DNA from: Zoogloea sp.
Lineage (GTDB): Bacteria > Pseudomonadota > Gammaproteobacteria > Burkholderiales > Rhodocyclaceae
Reading direction: 5' to 3'
DNA length: 64,000 nucleotides
Assembly (NCBI RefSeq): GCF_030157465.1
Contig: NZ_JAOAUU010000054.1
Location: 98,704-162,703 of the forward strand
Positions 23,445 to 31,080 of this stretch are shown in pieces (position 1 is the first letter of the stretch; every line of letters begins with the position of its first letter). Made by a program: the position numbers and the translations under genes. The notes under the pieces were generated by a model. That model was not told the DNA's origin. It saw only the letters and a list, made by a program, of their open reading frames with translations, and did not search any database.

Positions 23445-24348
23445 TGAACTTGTGGATGGCGGCGTTGATTTCGCGGATGGCTTTTTCGATCTCGTCTTCG
23501 CTGAGATCTTCCTGTTCGCGCTTGCCGCGCCCGAAGCCTTCCATCTGGGTGGTGTAGGCGTCGGCGGGCATGGTGCGGGTGGATACGGTGTCGGGGATGT
23601 CTTCCTGGTGGTCGTCGTGCCAGGTCATGGCGATCAGCGTCATGTTGTCGCACTGGTGGCCGCCGAGTTCTTCGGCCTCGTTCATCAGGCGGGGCACGCT
23701 TTCCATGACGCGGCCGTCGGACAGGGTGTTGACGAGGCTGCCCGGCTCGAGCGGGCCCCACACGCCGTCGGAGCAGATCGCGACGACGTCGCCATTGGCC
23801 AGCGAGACGCCGCGGGAGAATTCGATCTGCGGCGGGTGATTGCCGCCCAGGCAGCTGAAGATGCGGTTGCGGCCGGGGTGCACCGCGGCAGCCTCGGCGT
23901 CGAGCAGGCCCTGGTCGAGCATCAGCTGCACGCGCGAGTGATCGCGGGTTTGATAGAGCAGGCGGCCCTTCCTGATCATGTACAGGCGGGAGTCCCCGGC
24001 GTGGGCCCAGTGGGCCACGCCGTCCTGGATCAGGCAGGCGACGACGGTGGTGCGGGGGATGTCGGTGAGATGCTTGTCGAAGGCGTAATCGAGGATTGCG
24101 TGGTGGGCGTTGCTGAGCACGCGCGACAGGAACAGCACCGGGTCGGAGACTTTCGGACGTGCCTCCTGCTGGAACGACTGGGCGATGAACTGCACCGAAA
24201 TCTGCGCGGCGATTTCGCCGTACAGGTGGCCGCCCATGCCGTCGGCGAGCACCATCAACAAGGCGTCGCGGGTGTAGGAATAGGCAACACGATCCTGGTT
24301 GGTGCGTCGTTTGCCGATCCGGCTTTCCTGAAAAATGGTGAATCTCAT
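23440..24348 (-). CDS. PP2C-family serine/threonine protein phosphatase
   Basis: 302 residues. Metal-binding motifs of PP2C/Stp are present: 'RRTNQDRVAY', 'LMVLADGMGGHLYGE', 'HWAHAGDSRLYMIRKG' and 'DVVAICSDGVWG'. It should dephosphorylate substrates of the adjacent kinase. The last 60 residues are charged and lie outside the core. Its ATG overlaps the kinase stop by 4 bases, indicating coupled translation. Targets are unknown. Confidence 0.92.
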   Translation of the reverse strand: MRFTIFQESRIGKRRTNQDRVAYSYTRDALLMVLADGMGGHLYGEIAAQISVQFIAQSFQQEARPKVSDPVLFLSRVLSNAHHAILDYAFDKHLTDIPRTTVVACLIQDGVAHWAHAGDSRLYMIRKGRLLYQTRDHSRVQLMLDQGLLDAEAAAVHPGRNRIFSCLGGNHPPQIEFSRGVSLANGDVVAICSDGVWGPLEPGSLVNTLSDGRVMESVPRLMNEAEELGGHQCDNMTLIAMTWHDDHQEDIPDTVSTRTMPADAYTTQMEGFGRGKREQEDLSEDEIEKAIREINAAIHKFK

Positions 24349-25295
24349 GAACGGCCTATCATTGTTTTTAGTCGGGAGCCGAGCCCTTCGAGCCAGGTTT
24401 TTTGCTGTGGTGGCGCTTCGCGATGACGCTGGGCGAGCACCTTTTGCAGCGCAAAACAGCTCTGAGGGCGTTTCAGTGGATCAAGTTGCAGGCACCAGTC
24501 GATGGTGGCCAGAAAATGCGGCGAATACTGGCCGGCCCAGGCCTTGGTGGCCGGGACGACGGTGTCGTGCTTGATCCGCTCGTCGGAACGCTGTGGCGAG
24601 TTGCCTGCCAGGCAGGCGTACATGCTGGCGCCCACGCTGTAGATGTCGCTCCAGGGCCCCAGCGCCTCGCGGCTGGCGAACTGCTCGGGCGAGGCGAAAC
24701 CGGGGGTGTACATCGGTTTGAGGATGGGTGTGTCGGACATCAGCGTCTGGCGTGCGGCGCCGAAATCGAGCAGCACCGGGGTGCCGTCGGCGCGCAGGTA
24801 AATGTTGGACGGTTTGATGTCCAGGTGCAGCAGCTTGTGGGCGTGGACTTCGCGCAGGCCGTTGAGCATGCGGGTAAACACGCCGCGGATGAAGCGTTCG
24901 CGGACGTTGCCCTTGTTTTTCTGGACGTAGTCGTGAAGCGTCCGGCCTCGTTCGAACTGCATCACCATGTACACGGTGCCGTTGGCGCGGAAGAAGTTGA
25001 GCACGCGCACGACATTGGGGTGCACCAGCTTGGCGAGGGCCCGGCCTTCCTCGAAAAAACACTTCATGCCGTAGCGAAAGGCGCCCTGGTGGGCTTCGGT
25101 GACGTGGGGCGTCACTTCGCCGTCGGCACGCAGCGCCAGCGAGTTGGGCAGGTATTCCTTGATGGCGACGGGCGTGCCGTCCTGGTCGTAGGCGAGGTAG
25201 ACGATCGAGAACCCGCCCAGCGAAAGCTGACGTTCGACCCGGTAGTGGTCGAGCTGGAATCCAGACGGCAGGGCGCAGTTCTGTTGAGTGGCCAT
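24345..25295 (-). CDS. Eukaryotic-type serine/threonine protein kinase
   Basis: 316 residues from the ATG at 25295 (MATQQNCALPSGFQLDHYRV). Kinase motifs: glycine loop 'LSLGGFSIVYLAYD', 'VAIKEYLP' (ATP Lys), 'HKLLHLDIKPSNIYL' (HLD in place of HRD), 'VLLDFGAARQ' (DFG) and 'YTPGFASPEQF'. There is no transmembrane or sensor domain, so it is cytosolic and probably works with the coupled PP2C gene as a reversible switch. The same frame continues open for 1.4 kb upstream, but that part is the antisense of yicC and gmk. It diverges from yicC. Confidence 0.92.
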   Translation of the reverse strand: MATQQNCALPSGFQLDHYRVERQLSLGGFSIVYLAYDQDGTPVAIKEYLPNSLALRADGEVTPHVTEAHQGAFRYGMKCFFEEGRALAKLVHPNVVRVLNFFRANGTVYMVMQFERGRTLHDYVQKNKGNVRERFIRGVFTRMLNGLREVHAHKLLHLDIKPSNIYLRADGTPVLLDFGAARQTLMSDTPILKPMYTPGFASPEQFASREALGPWSDIYSVGASMYACLAGNSPQRSDERIKHDTVVPATKAWAGQYSPHFLATIDWCLQLDPLKRPQSCFALQKVLAQRHREAPPQQKTWLEGLGSRLKTMIGRS

Positions 25296-25382
25296 CGGGC
25301 GGGGCGCTACACTTCGTCTTTTGGTGGCGTTCGGGCTTGCTAGTTTAGCTTTGGATCGCCGCGCTATCTCGGGAAAAACAGG

Positions 25383-26249
25383 ATGATTCACAGCATGACC
25401 GGCTACGCCGTCCAGGTTCGCGACCTGGGCCGCGTCGCTCTGCACCTCGAACTGCGGAGCGTAAACTCCCGCTACCTCGATCTCGCCTTCCGCATCAACG
25501 ATGATCTGCGCCAGGCGGAACCCGCGCTGCGCGAAGCCATCACCGCCAAACTGCGCCGGGGCAAGGTCGAGTGCCGTTTCAACCTGCAGGCGAAGGATAG
25601 CGCACCTCGCGATCTGGCGATCAACGACATGCTGTTGGGGCAGCTGAAAACCGCCCAGGCCGCCGTGCTCGCCCAGTTGCCCCAGGCCGCGGCGCTCAGC
25701 GTGGGCGAAGTGCTGCGCTGGCCTGGAATGCTGGCCGACGACAGCCCCGCCTTCGATGCCCTGCAGCCGGAAATTGCCAGCCTTGTGGCCGCTGCGCTCG
25801 ATGAACTCGTCGCCACCCGTGGCCGCGAGGGCGAGCGGCTTGCCGAGATGATCCGCGGCCGTATCCAGCGCATGCGCGAACTGGTCGCCACCGTTCAGCC
25901 GCGGGTGCCGGCCCTCGTCGCCGAATACCAGGAAAAACTCGCCACCCGCCTGCGCGACGCGGCCGCCACCCTCGACGACGATCGCATCCGCCTGGAAGTC
26001 GGGTTGTTTGCCCAGCGTGTCGATGTGGCCGAGGAGCTGTCGCGCCTGTCCACCCATCTCGACGAGGTGGAGCGCATCCTCAAGGTGGGCGGTGCCGCCG
26101 GCAAACGGCTGGATTTCCTGATGCAGGAACTCAACCGGGAGGCCAACACCCTCGGCTCCAAGGCCATGGCTGCCGACATGACTGCCATTGCCGTCGAACT
26201 CAAACTCGCCATCGAGCAGATGCGCGAGCAAGTGCAGAACATCGAATAA
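25383..26249 (+). CDS. yicC: YicC-family endoribonuclease
   Basis: 288 residues. Typical N-terminus 'MIHSMTGYAVQVRDLGRVALHLELRSVNSRYLDL' and C-terminal DUF1732 segment 'DVAEELSRLSTHLDEVERIL' and 'KRLDFLMQELNREANTLGSKA'. Members of this family have been reported as metal-dependent endoribonucleases involved in RNA turnover. First gene of a yicC-gmk-rpoZ-spoT run, the standard proteobacterial order; 9 bases before gmk. Confidence 0.94.
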   Translation: MIHSMTGYAVQVRDLGRVALHLELRSVNSRYLDLAFRINDDLRQAEPALREAITAKLRRGKVECRFNLQAKDSAPRDLAINDMLLGQLKTAQAAVLAQLPQAAALSVGEVLRWPGMLADDSPAFDALQPEIASLVAAALDELVATRGREGERLAEMIRGRIQRMRELVATVQPRVPALVAEYQEKLATRLRDAAATLDDDRIRLEVGLFAQRVDVAEELSRLSTHLDEVERILKVGGAAGKRLDFLMQELNREANTLGSKAMAADMTAIAVELKLAIEQMREQVQNIE

Positions 26250-26258
26250 GGAGGCTCC

Positions 26259-26873
26259 ATGCCCGGCACCCTGTTCATCGTCACTGCGCCTTCGGGCGCC
26301 GGCAAGACCACCCTGGTCAGCGGCCTGCTCGACCGCGATCCGATGGTCCGGTTGTCCGTTTCCTACACCACCCGCGCCCCGCGGGAGGGTGAGGTGGATG
26401 GCCGGCACTATCATTTCGTCGATGTTTCCACCTTCCGCGCGCTGCGTGACAAGGGGGAATTCCTCGAGTGGGCCGAGGTCCACAACAATTATTACGGTAC
26501 GTCGAAGGCCTGGCTCGAAGCGCAGACGCGCTCGGGCAAGGACATCCTCCTCGAGATCGACTGGCAGGGCGCGCAGCAGGTGCGCAAGGTGTTTCCGAAG
26601 GCGGTGGGCGTGTTCATCATGCCGCCTTCGCTCGAGGAGCTGGAGCGCCGCCTGCGCGGCCGCGGCACCGACAGCGAGGACGTGATCGCCCGCCGGGTGC
26701 TGGGCGCCCGTGGCGAGATGCGCCATGTGGCCGAGTTCGACTACGTTATAATCAATGAGGACTTGCCCGCCGCCCTGGAAGATCTGGTGGCTGTGGTGCG
26801 AGCATCACGGCTGCGCTACGCCAACCAGGAGGCGCGCAAGCCGGAGTTTTTCCATTATCTGGAACAGGATTGA
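26259..26873 (+). CDS. gmk: Guanylate kinase
   Basis: 204 residues. P-loop 'VTAPSGAGKTTLVSGLL', GMP-binding 'SVSYTTRAPREGEVDGRHYHFV' and 'DILLEIDWQGAQQVRKVFP'. It converts GMP to GDP. An AAGGAGG-like ribosome site precedes the ATG. It lies 3 bases before rpoZ. Confidence 0.98.
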   Translation: MPGTLFIVTAPSGAGKTTLVSGLLDRDPMVRLSVSYTTRAPREGEVDGRHYHFVDVSTFRALRDKGEFLEWAEVHNNYYGTSKAWLEAQTRSGKDILLEIDWQGAQQVRKVFPKAVGVFIMPPSLEELERRLRGRGTDSEDVIARRVLGARGEMRHVAEFDYVIINEDLPAALEDLVAVVRASRLRYANQEARKPEFFHYLEQD

Positions 26874-26876
26874 TCC

Positions 26877-27092
26877 ATGGCCCGTATTACCGTTGACGAC
26901 TGTCTGAAAAGAATCCCCAACCGCTTCCAGCTCACCCTGGCCGCGACCTACCGTGCCCGTCAGCTGACCAATGGCGCCACCCCGCTGGTAGACCTCGACC
27001 GCCACGACAAGGACAAGCCCACCGTGGTTGCCCTGCGTGAAATCGCCGCCGGCAAGGTCGGCGCCGAAGTGCTCAACCGCGGTCAGGCCTGA
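26877..27092 (+). CDS. rpoZ: RNA polymerase omega subunit
   Basis: 71 residues starting [19 protein letters not shown], with '[11 protein letters not shown]' in the C-terminal half. Omega assists assembly of the RNA polymerase beta' subunit and forms part of a ppGpp-binding site in proteobacteria. That suits its position directly before the (p)ppGpp enzyme gene. Confidence 0.97.
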   Translation: MARITVDDCLKRIPNRFQLTLAATYRARQLTNGATPLVDLDRHDKDKPTVVALREIAAGKVGAEVLNRGQA

Positions 27093-27118
27093 GCGCCCGT
27101 CGCAGGAAGAGCCGTGTC

Positions 27119-29329
27119 ATGGAAAACGCCACCCCCGTTTCAGTCAGTGGCGGCAGCGTTTTCCAGCCCCCCGCGTCCAGTGTCGTGCCGCTTGATTTCG
27201 GCCGGCTGCGGACGCAGGTGGCTACCTATCTCCGTCCCGAGGACGTAGGCAGGGTCGAGGCCGCCTACCACTTTTCCGCCGATGCCCACCAGGGGCAGAT
27301 GCGGCAAAGCGGCGAGCCCTACATTTCGCACCCGGTAGCCGTCGCCGAGATTCTCGCCGGCTGGCACCTGGATGCGCAGGCTTTGTGTGCCGCACTCCTC
27401 CATGATGTGATGGAGGACACCCACATCACCAAGGCCGAGATCGCCGAACGCTTCGGGCGCATCACGGCAGAGCTGGTCGATGGCGTGTCCAAGCTCGACA
27501 AGATCGAGTTCCAGTCCCACGAGGAAGCCCAGGCCGAAAATTTCCGCAAGATGCTGCTGGCCATGGCCAGCGACCTGCGGGTCATCCTGATCAAGCTGGC
27601 CGATCGTCTGCACAACATGCGCACGCTCGACCACATGCGCCCCGACAAGCGGCGCCGGATCGCCCGCGAAACCCAGGAAATCCACGCTCCCATCGCCAAC
27701 CGGCTGGGCCTCAACAGCCTGTACCGCGAGTTGCAGGAACTGGCTTTCAAGCACCGTTACCCGATGCGTTTCCGGGTGCTGTCGCGGGCCATCCTTGCCG
27801 CGCGGGGCAACCGCCGCGAGGTGGTCGGCAAGATTCTCGTCGCGATCGAGGAGCGCCTGCCCCAGTGGAACATCGAGGCCGAAGTCCGGGGCCGCGAAAA
27901 GCACCTCTACAGCATCTACCGCAAGATGGCCGAGAAGCGTCTGTCCTTCTCGCAGGTGCTCGATATCTACGGTTTTCGCGTCATCGTGCCCGATGTGCAG
28001 ACCTGCTACCGCGCCCTCGGTGCGCTGCACGGCCTCTACAAGCCGGTGCCGGGCAAGTTCAAGGACTACATCGCGATTCCCAAGGGCAACGGCTACCAGT
28101 CGCTGCACACCACGCTGATCGGCCCCTTCGGCACGCCGGTCGAGGTGCAGATCCGCACCTCTGAGATGAACCACGTGGCCGAAAGCGGCGTGGCTTCGCA
28201 CTGGCTCTACAAGGAAGACGAGAAAACCCTCACCGATCTGCAGCACAAAACTCACAGCTGGCTGCAGTCGCTGCTCGAACTGCAATCCACGTCGGGTGAT
28301 TCCAGCGAATTCCTCGAGCACGTCAAGGTCGATCTGTTTCCCGGCGAGGTCTATGCCTTTACGCCCAAGGGCAAGATCTTCGCGCTGCCGCGGGGCGCCA
28401 CGGTGGTCGATTTCTCCTACGCCGTGCATACCGATGTGGGCAACCGCTGCGTGGCCGGACGCATCAACGGCGAGCTCATGCCGCTGCGCACCGAGCTGCA
28501 CAACGGCGACCAGATCGAGATCATCACCGCCGCCCACGCCAGCCCCAATCCGGCCTGGCTGAGCTATGTGCGCACCGGCAAGGCGCGGGCGCAGATCCGT
28601 CATTTCCTCAAGAATGCCCAGCAGGAAGAAGCCTCGACCCTTGGCGAGCGCCTGCTCAACCAGGCCCTGCGGCCCCATGGCCTTACGCTCGGCCAGGTCA
28701 GCACCTTCGCGTGGGACCGCTTCCTGAGGGAATTCACGCTGCCCACCCGCAAGGAGCTGATGACCGATATCGGCCTCGGGCGCCGCCTGCCGGCCATCGT
28801 TGCGCGGCGGCTGGCCGAAATCCAGGACACGGAATCCGGACGTGCCGACGTGGTCAAGCCCAAGCCCGCCGGCGCCATCCTGATCCGTGGTACCGAAGGC
28901 GTAGCCGTCCAGTTGGCGCGCTGCTGCCGGCCGATACCCGGTGATCCGATCGTCGGCATCATCCGCAAGGGCCAGGGCCTCGAAGTGCACATGCATGACT
29001 GCCCGCTGGCCCGCAAGCTGCGCAGCGAGCGCGACCGCTGGATCGATGTCGAATGGGAGACGACCACCGATCGCCTGTTCGACGTCAACCTGCGCCTGCT
29101 CACGCAAAACGTGCGGGGCGTGCTGGGCAAGGTGGCCAACGCCATCGCCGGCGAGGAATGCAACATTCAGAATGTCAGCACCGACGGTGAGCAGGGCACA
29201 TATTCAACGCTGTACATCACCGTGCAGGTCACCCACAGGCTGCACCTGGCCAAGGTTATCCGGGGCATGCGCAGCATTCCCGAAGTGGTGCGCATCACCC
29301 GCGTCAAGGGTGACCAGAAAGCAAGCTGA
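27119..29329 (+). CDS. spoT: Bifunctional (p)ppGpp synthase/hydrolase (SpoT/Rel)
   Basis: 736 residues. The HD hydrolase domain is intact ('GEPYISHPVAVAEIL', 'LLHDVMEDTHITK', 'KLADRLHNMRTLDHM'), as is the synthetase domain ('GFRVIVPDVQTCYRALG', 'FKDYIAIPKGNGYQSLHTT', 'VEVQIRTSEMNHVAE'). TGS ('VYAFTPKGKIFALPRGATVVDFSYA'-type region, about 420-480), a zinc-finger region ('LARCCRPIPGDPIVGI') and a C-terminal ACT domain follow. Both catalytic sites appear functional, so SpoT-type bifunctionality is expected. It controls the stringent response. It follows rpoZ by 26 bases. Confidence 0.96.
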   Translation: MENATPVSVSGGSVFQPPASSVVPLDFGRLRTQVATYLRPEDVGRVEAAYHFSADAHQGQMRQSGEPYISHPVAVAEILAGWHLDAQALCAALLHDVMEDTHITKAEIAERFGRITAELVDGVSKLDKIEFQSHEEAQAENFRKMLLAMASDLRVILIKLADRLHNMRTLDHMRPDKRRRIARETQEIHAPIANRLGLNSLYRELQELAFKHRYPMRFRVLSRAILAARGNRREVVGKILVAIEERLPQWNIEAEVRGREKHLYSIYRKMAEKRLSFSQVLDIYGFRVIVPDVQTCYRALGALHGLYKPVPGKFKDYIAIPKGNGYQSLHTTLIGPFGTPVEVQIRTSEMNHVAESGVASHWLYKEDEKTLTDLQHKTHSWLQSLLELQSTSGDSSEFLEHVKVDLFPGEVYAFTPKGKIFALPRGATVVDFSYAVHTDVGNRCVAGRINGELMPLRTELHNGDQIEIITAAHASPNPAWLSYVRTGKARAQIRHFLKNAQQEEASTLGERLLNQALRPHGLTLGQVSTFAWDRFLREFTLPTRKELMTDIGLGRRLPAIVARRLAEIQDTESGRADVVKPKPAGAILIRGTEGVAVQLARCCRPIPGDPIVGIIRKGQGLEVHMHDCPLARKLRSERDRWIDVEWETTTDRLFDVNLRLLTQNVRGVLGKVANAIAGEECNIQNVSTDGEQGTYSTLYITVQVTHRLHLAKVIRGMRSIPEVVRITRVKGDQKAS

Positions 29330-29388
29330 GAGACAGCCGGGAAACGCCGGGCTGCCAGAATTTACGCCGCTAAAAAGGGAGAACACAG

Positions 29389-29577
29389 ATGGCAATTTAC
29401 GAATCCGAGCACACCAAGTTCATGCGCGAATGGATGGCCAAGCATCCTGAAGAGCTCGAAGAGCAGAAAAAAGGCCGCGCCCTCTGGTGGGACAGGCCCC
29501 AGACGCAGGAAACCCAGCGCGAGTTTGCCGCCGGCAAGGTGCCGAACAAGGCCTACCCGTACGCCACTGAAAGCTGA
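29389..29577 (+). CDS. DUF3460 family small protein
   Basis: 62 residues, charged: MAIYESEHTKFMREWMAKHP, then 'KKGRALWWDRP'. This matches the DUF3460 pattern found in betaproteobacteria. A ribosome site AAGGGAG lies 10 bases before the ATG. Function unknown. It lies 59 bases after spoT and 8 before the exonuclease gene, suggesting one transcription unit. Confidence 0.85.
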   Translation: MAIYESEHTKFMREWMAKHPEELEEQKKGRALWWDRPQTQETQREFAAGKVPNKAYPYATES

Positions 29578-29585
29578 CACGCGGA

Positions 29586-30986
29586 TTGCTAGCCCCGAAA
29601 CTCGCCTTTGTCGACGTTGAAACCACCGGCGCCAACCCGGTGGTCGATCGGATCACCGAAATTGCGATCCTGCGGGTCGAAGACGGTGAGCTTGTCGAAC
29701 GCTGGTCCAGCCTGGTCAATCCGGGCCGGCCGATTCCACCGAATATCCAGTCCCTGGTCGGCATTTCCGACGCGATGGTTGCCGACGCGCCGGCTTTTTC
29801 CGAGCTGGCCGACGGCATCCGGGCGCTTTTTGACGATTGCGTTTTCGTCGCCCATAACGCGCGCTTCGATTACGGATTCATCAAGAACGAATTCAGCCGC
29901 ATCGGCGAGAAATTCGACGCGCCGGTGCTGTGCACCGTCAAGCTCTCGCGGGCGCTGTTTCCGCAGCACCACCGTCACGGGCTTGATGCGCTGATCGAAC
30001 GCCATGGCCTCGTGTGCACTGCCCGCCACCGCGCGATGGGCGACACCGAGGCGCTCCACCAGTTTGCAGGCCTGATTGCCGGCCAGTTCGAGCGTGACGT
30101 GCTCGAGACCGCCATCGTCAAGGCCATGAAGGCGCCAAGCCGCCCGGCCGGCCTGCCTGAAGGCGTGCTCGAAGGTCTGCCGGAAGGGCCGGGCGTCTAT
30201 CTGTTCTACGGCGAGAATGATCTGCCGATCTACATCGGCAAGAGCGTCAGCCTGCGTTCGCGCGTGATGGGCCATTTTGCGTCCGATCACCGCAGCGGCA
30301 AGGAGGCCAAGCTGGCCCAGCAGGTGCGCCGCGTCGAGTGGCAGCAGACTGCCGGCGAGCTTGGCGCACTGTTGCTGGAAGCGCGCCTCGTCAAGGAGAA
30401 AAAGCCCACCGAGAACCGCCAGTTGCGCGAAACCGACGCTGTTTTCGGGCTGCGCTACGACCCGGCCAGGAAGCGTGGCCCGGTGCTTGTCCGAGAGTTG
30501 CTCAACGGCAGTGATCCGGGTAGCTGGGAGGTCGTCTACGGTTCCTTTCGCACCAAAAAGGAGGCCGACAACGCCCTGCGCGAACTGGCTATTCTCTACA
30601 AGCTGTGCCCGCGCCGCATCGGCATCGAGCCGTGGGGTGATGGCGCGTGCCTGGCCCACCAGATGAAGCGCTGCGCCGGCGTGTGTGCCGGCAAGGAAGA
30701 TCACGCCGCCCACGACGAGCGTTTGCTGAAGGTGCTCGAAAGCCTGCGCATCCGCCGCTGGCCGTGGGCCGGCCCGGTGGCGATCCGCGAACATCACGCC
30801 GAGAGCGGCCGCAGCGCGGTGCATCTGGTGGATCGCTGGTGCCTGCTGGGCAGCGTGACGGACGAGTCCGAACTGGCTGGCCTGCTCGAGGCGCCGCCTG
30901 CCCGGGTTTTCGAGCTGGACACCTACCGGATCCTGTTGCGCTGGCTCGATACGCCGGCCGGACGCAGCGTCGTTACGCCGCTGTAG
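29586..30986 (+). CDS. DEDD 3'-5' exonuclease fused to a UvrC-like GIY-YIG nuclease
   Basis: 466 residues from a TTG start. Residues 1-175 are a DnaQ-type exonuclease: 'LAFVDVETTGANP', 'FVAHNARFDYGFIKNEF', 'HRAMGDTEAL'. Residues about 195-290 are a GIY-YIG domain: 'LPEGPGVYLFYGENDLPIYIGKSVSLRSRV' region and 'ALLLEARLVKEKKPTENRQLR'. The rest resembles the UvrC/Cho middle part with 'CAGVCAGKE'. This arrangement is known as the Pol III epsilon-like/Cho-like fusion and is thought to act in DNA repair. It lacks the UvrC C-terminal RNase H and HhH parts. Confidence 0.88.
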   Translation: MLAPKLAFVDVETTGANPVVDRITEIAILRVEDGELVERWSSLVNPGRPIPPNIQSLVGISDAMVADAPAFSELADGIRALFDDCVFVAHNARFDYGFIKNEFSRIGEKFDAPVLCTVKLSRALFPQHHRHGLDALIERHGLVCTARHRAMGDTEALHQFAGLIAGQFERDVLETAIVKAMKAPSRPAGLPEGVLEGLPEGPGVYLFYGENDLPIYIGKSVSLRSRVMGHFASDHRSGKEAKLAQQVRRVEWQQTAGELGALLLEARLVKEKKPTENRQLRETDAVFGLRYDPARKRGPVLVRELLNGSDPGSWEVVYGSFRTKKEADNALRELAILYKLCPRRIGIEPWGDGACLAHQMKRCAGVCAGKEDHAAHDERLLKVLESLRIRRWPWAGPVAIREHHAESGRSAVHLVDRWCLLGSVTDESELAGLLEAPPARVFELDTYRILLRWLDTPAGRSVVTPL

Positions 30987-31020
30987 ATTTTTTGGGCGGG
31001 CTGCTGCCCGAAGGATAAAA

Positions 31021-31056
31021 GCCGATTGTTGCTTGATGTGCAACGATCGGCTTTTT
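31021..31056 (+). terminator. Intrinsic terminator between exonuclease and RND genes
   Basis: GCCGATTGTTGC (31021-31032) pairs with GCAACGATCGGC (31040-31051) with one G-T pair across a 7-base loop; TTTTT follows, and AAAA precedes it. It can stop both converging units. Confidence 0.85.
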
Positions 31057-31080
31057 GTTTGGCAGGGTTTGGATCGGCAG

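Noticed and set aside
24345..26726. 793-residue minus-strand frame as one protein
   Set aside because: Only the last 316 residues (from 25295) have kinase homology; the rest is antisense of yicC and gmk.
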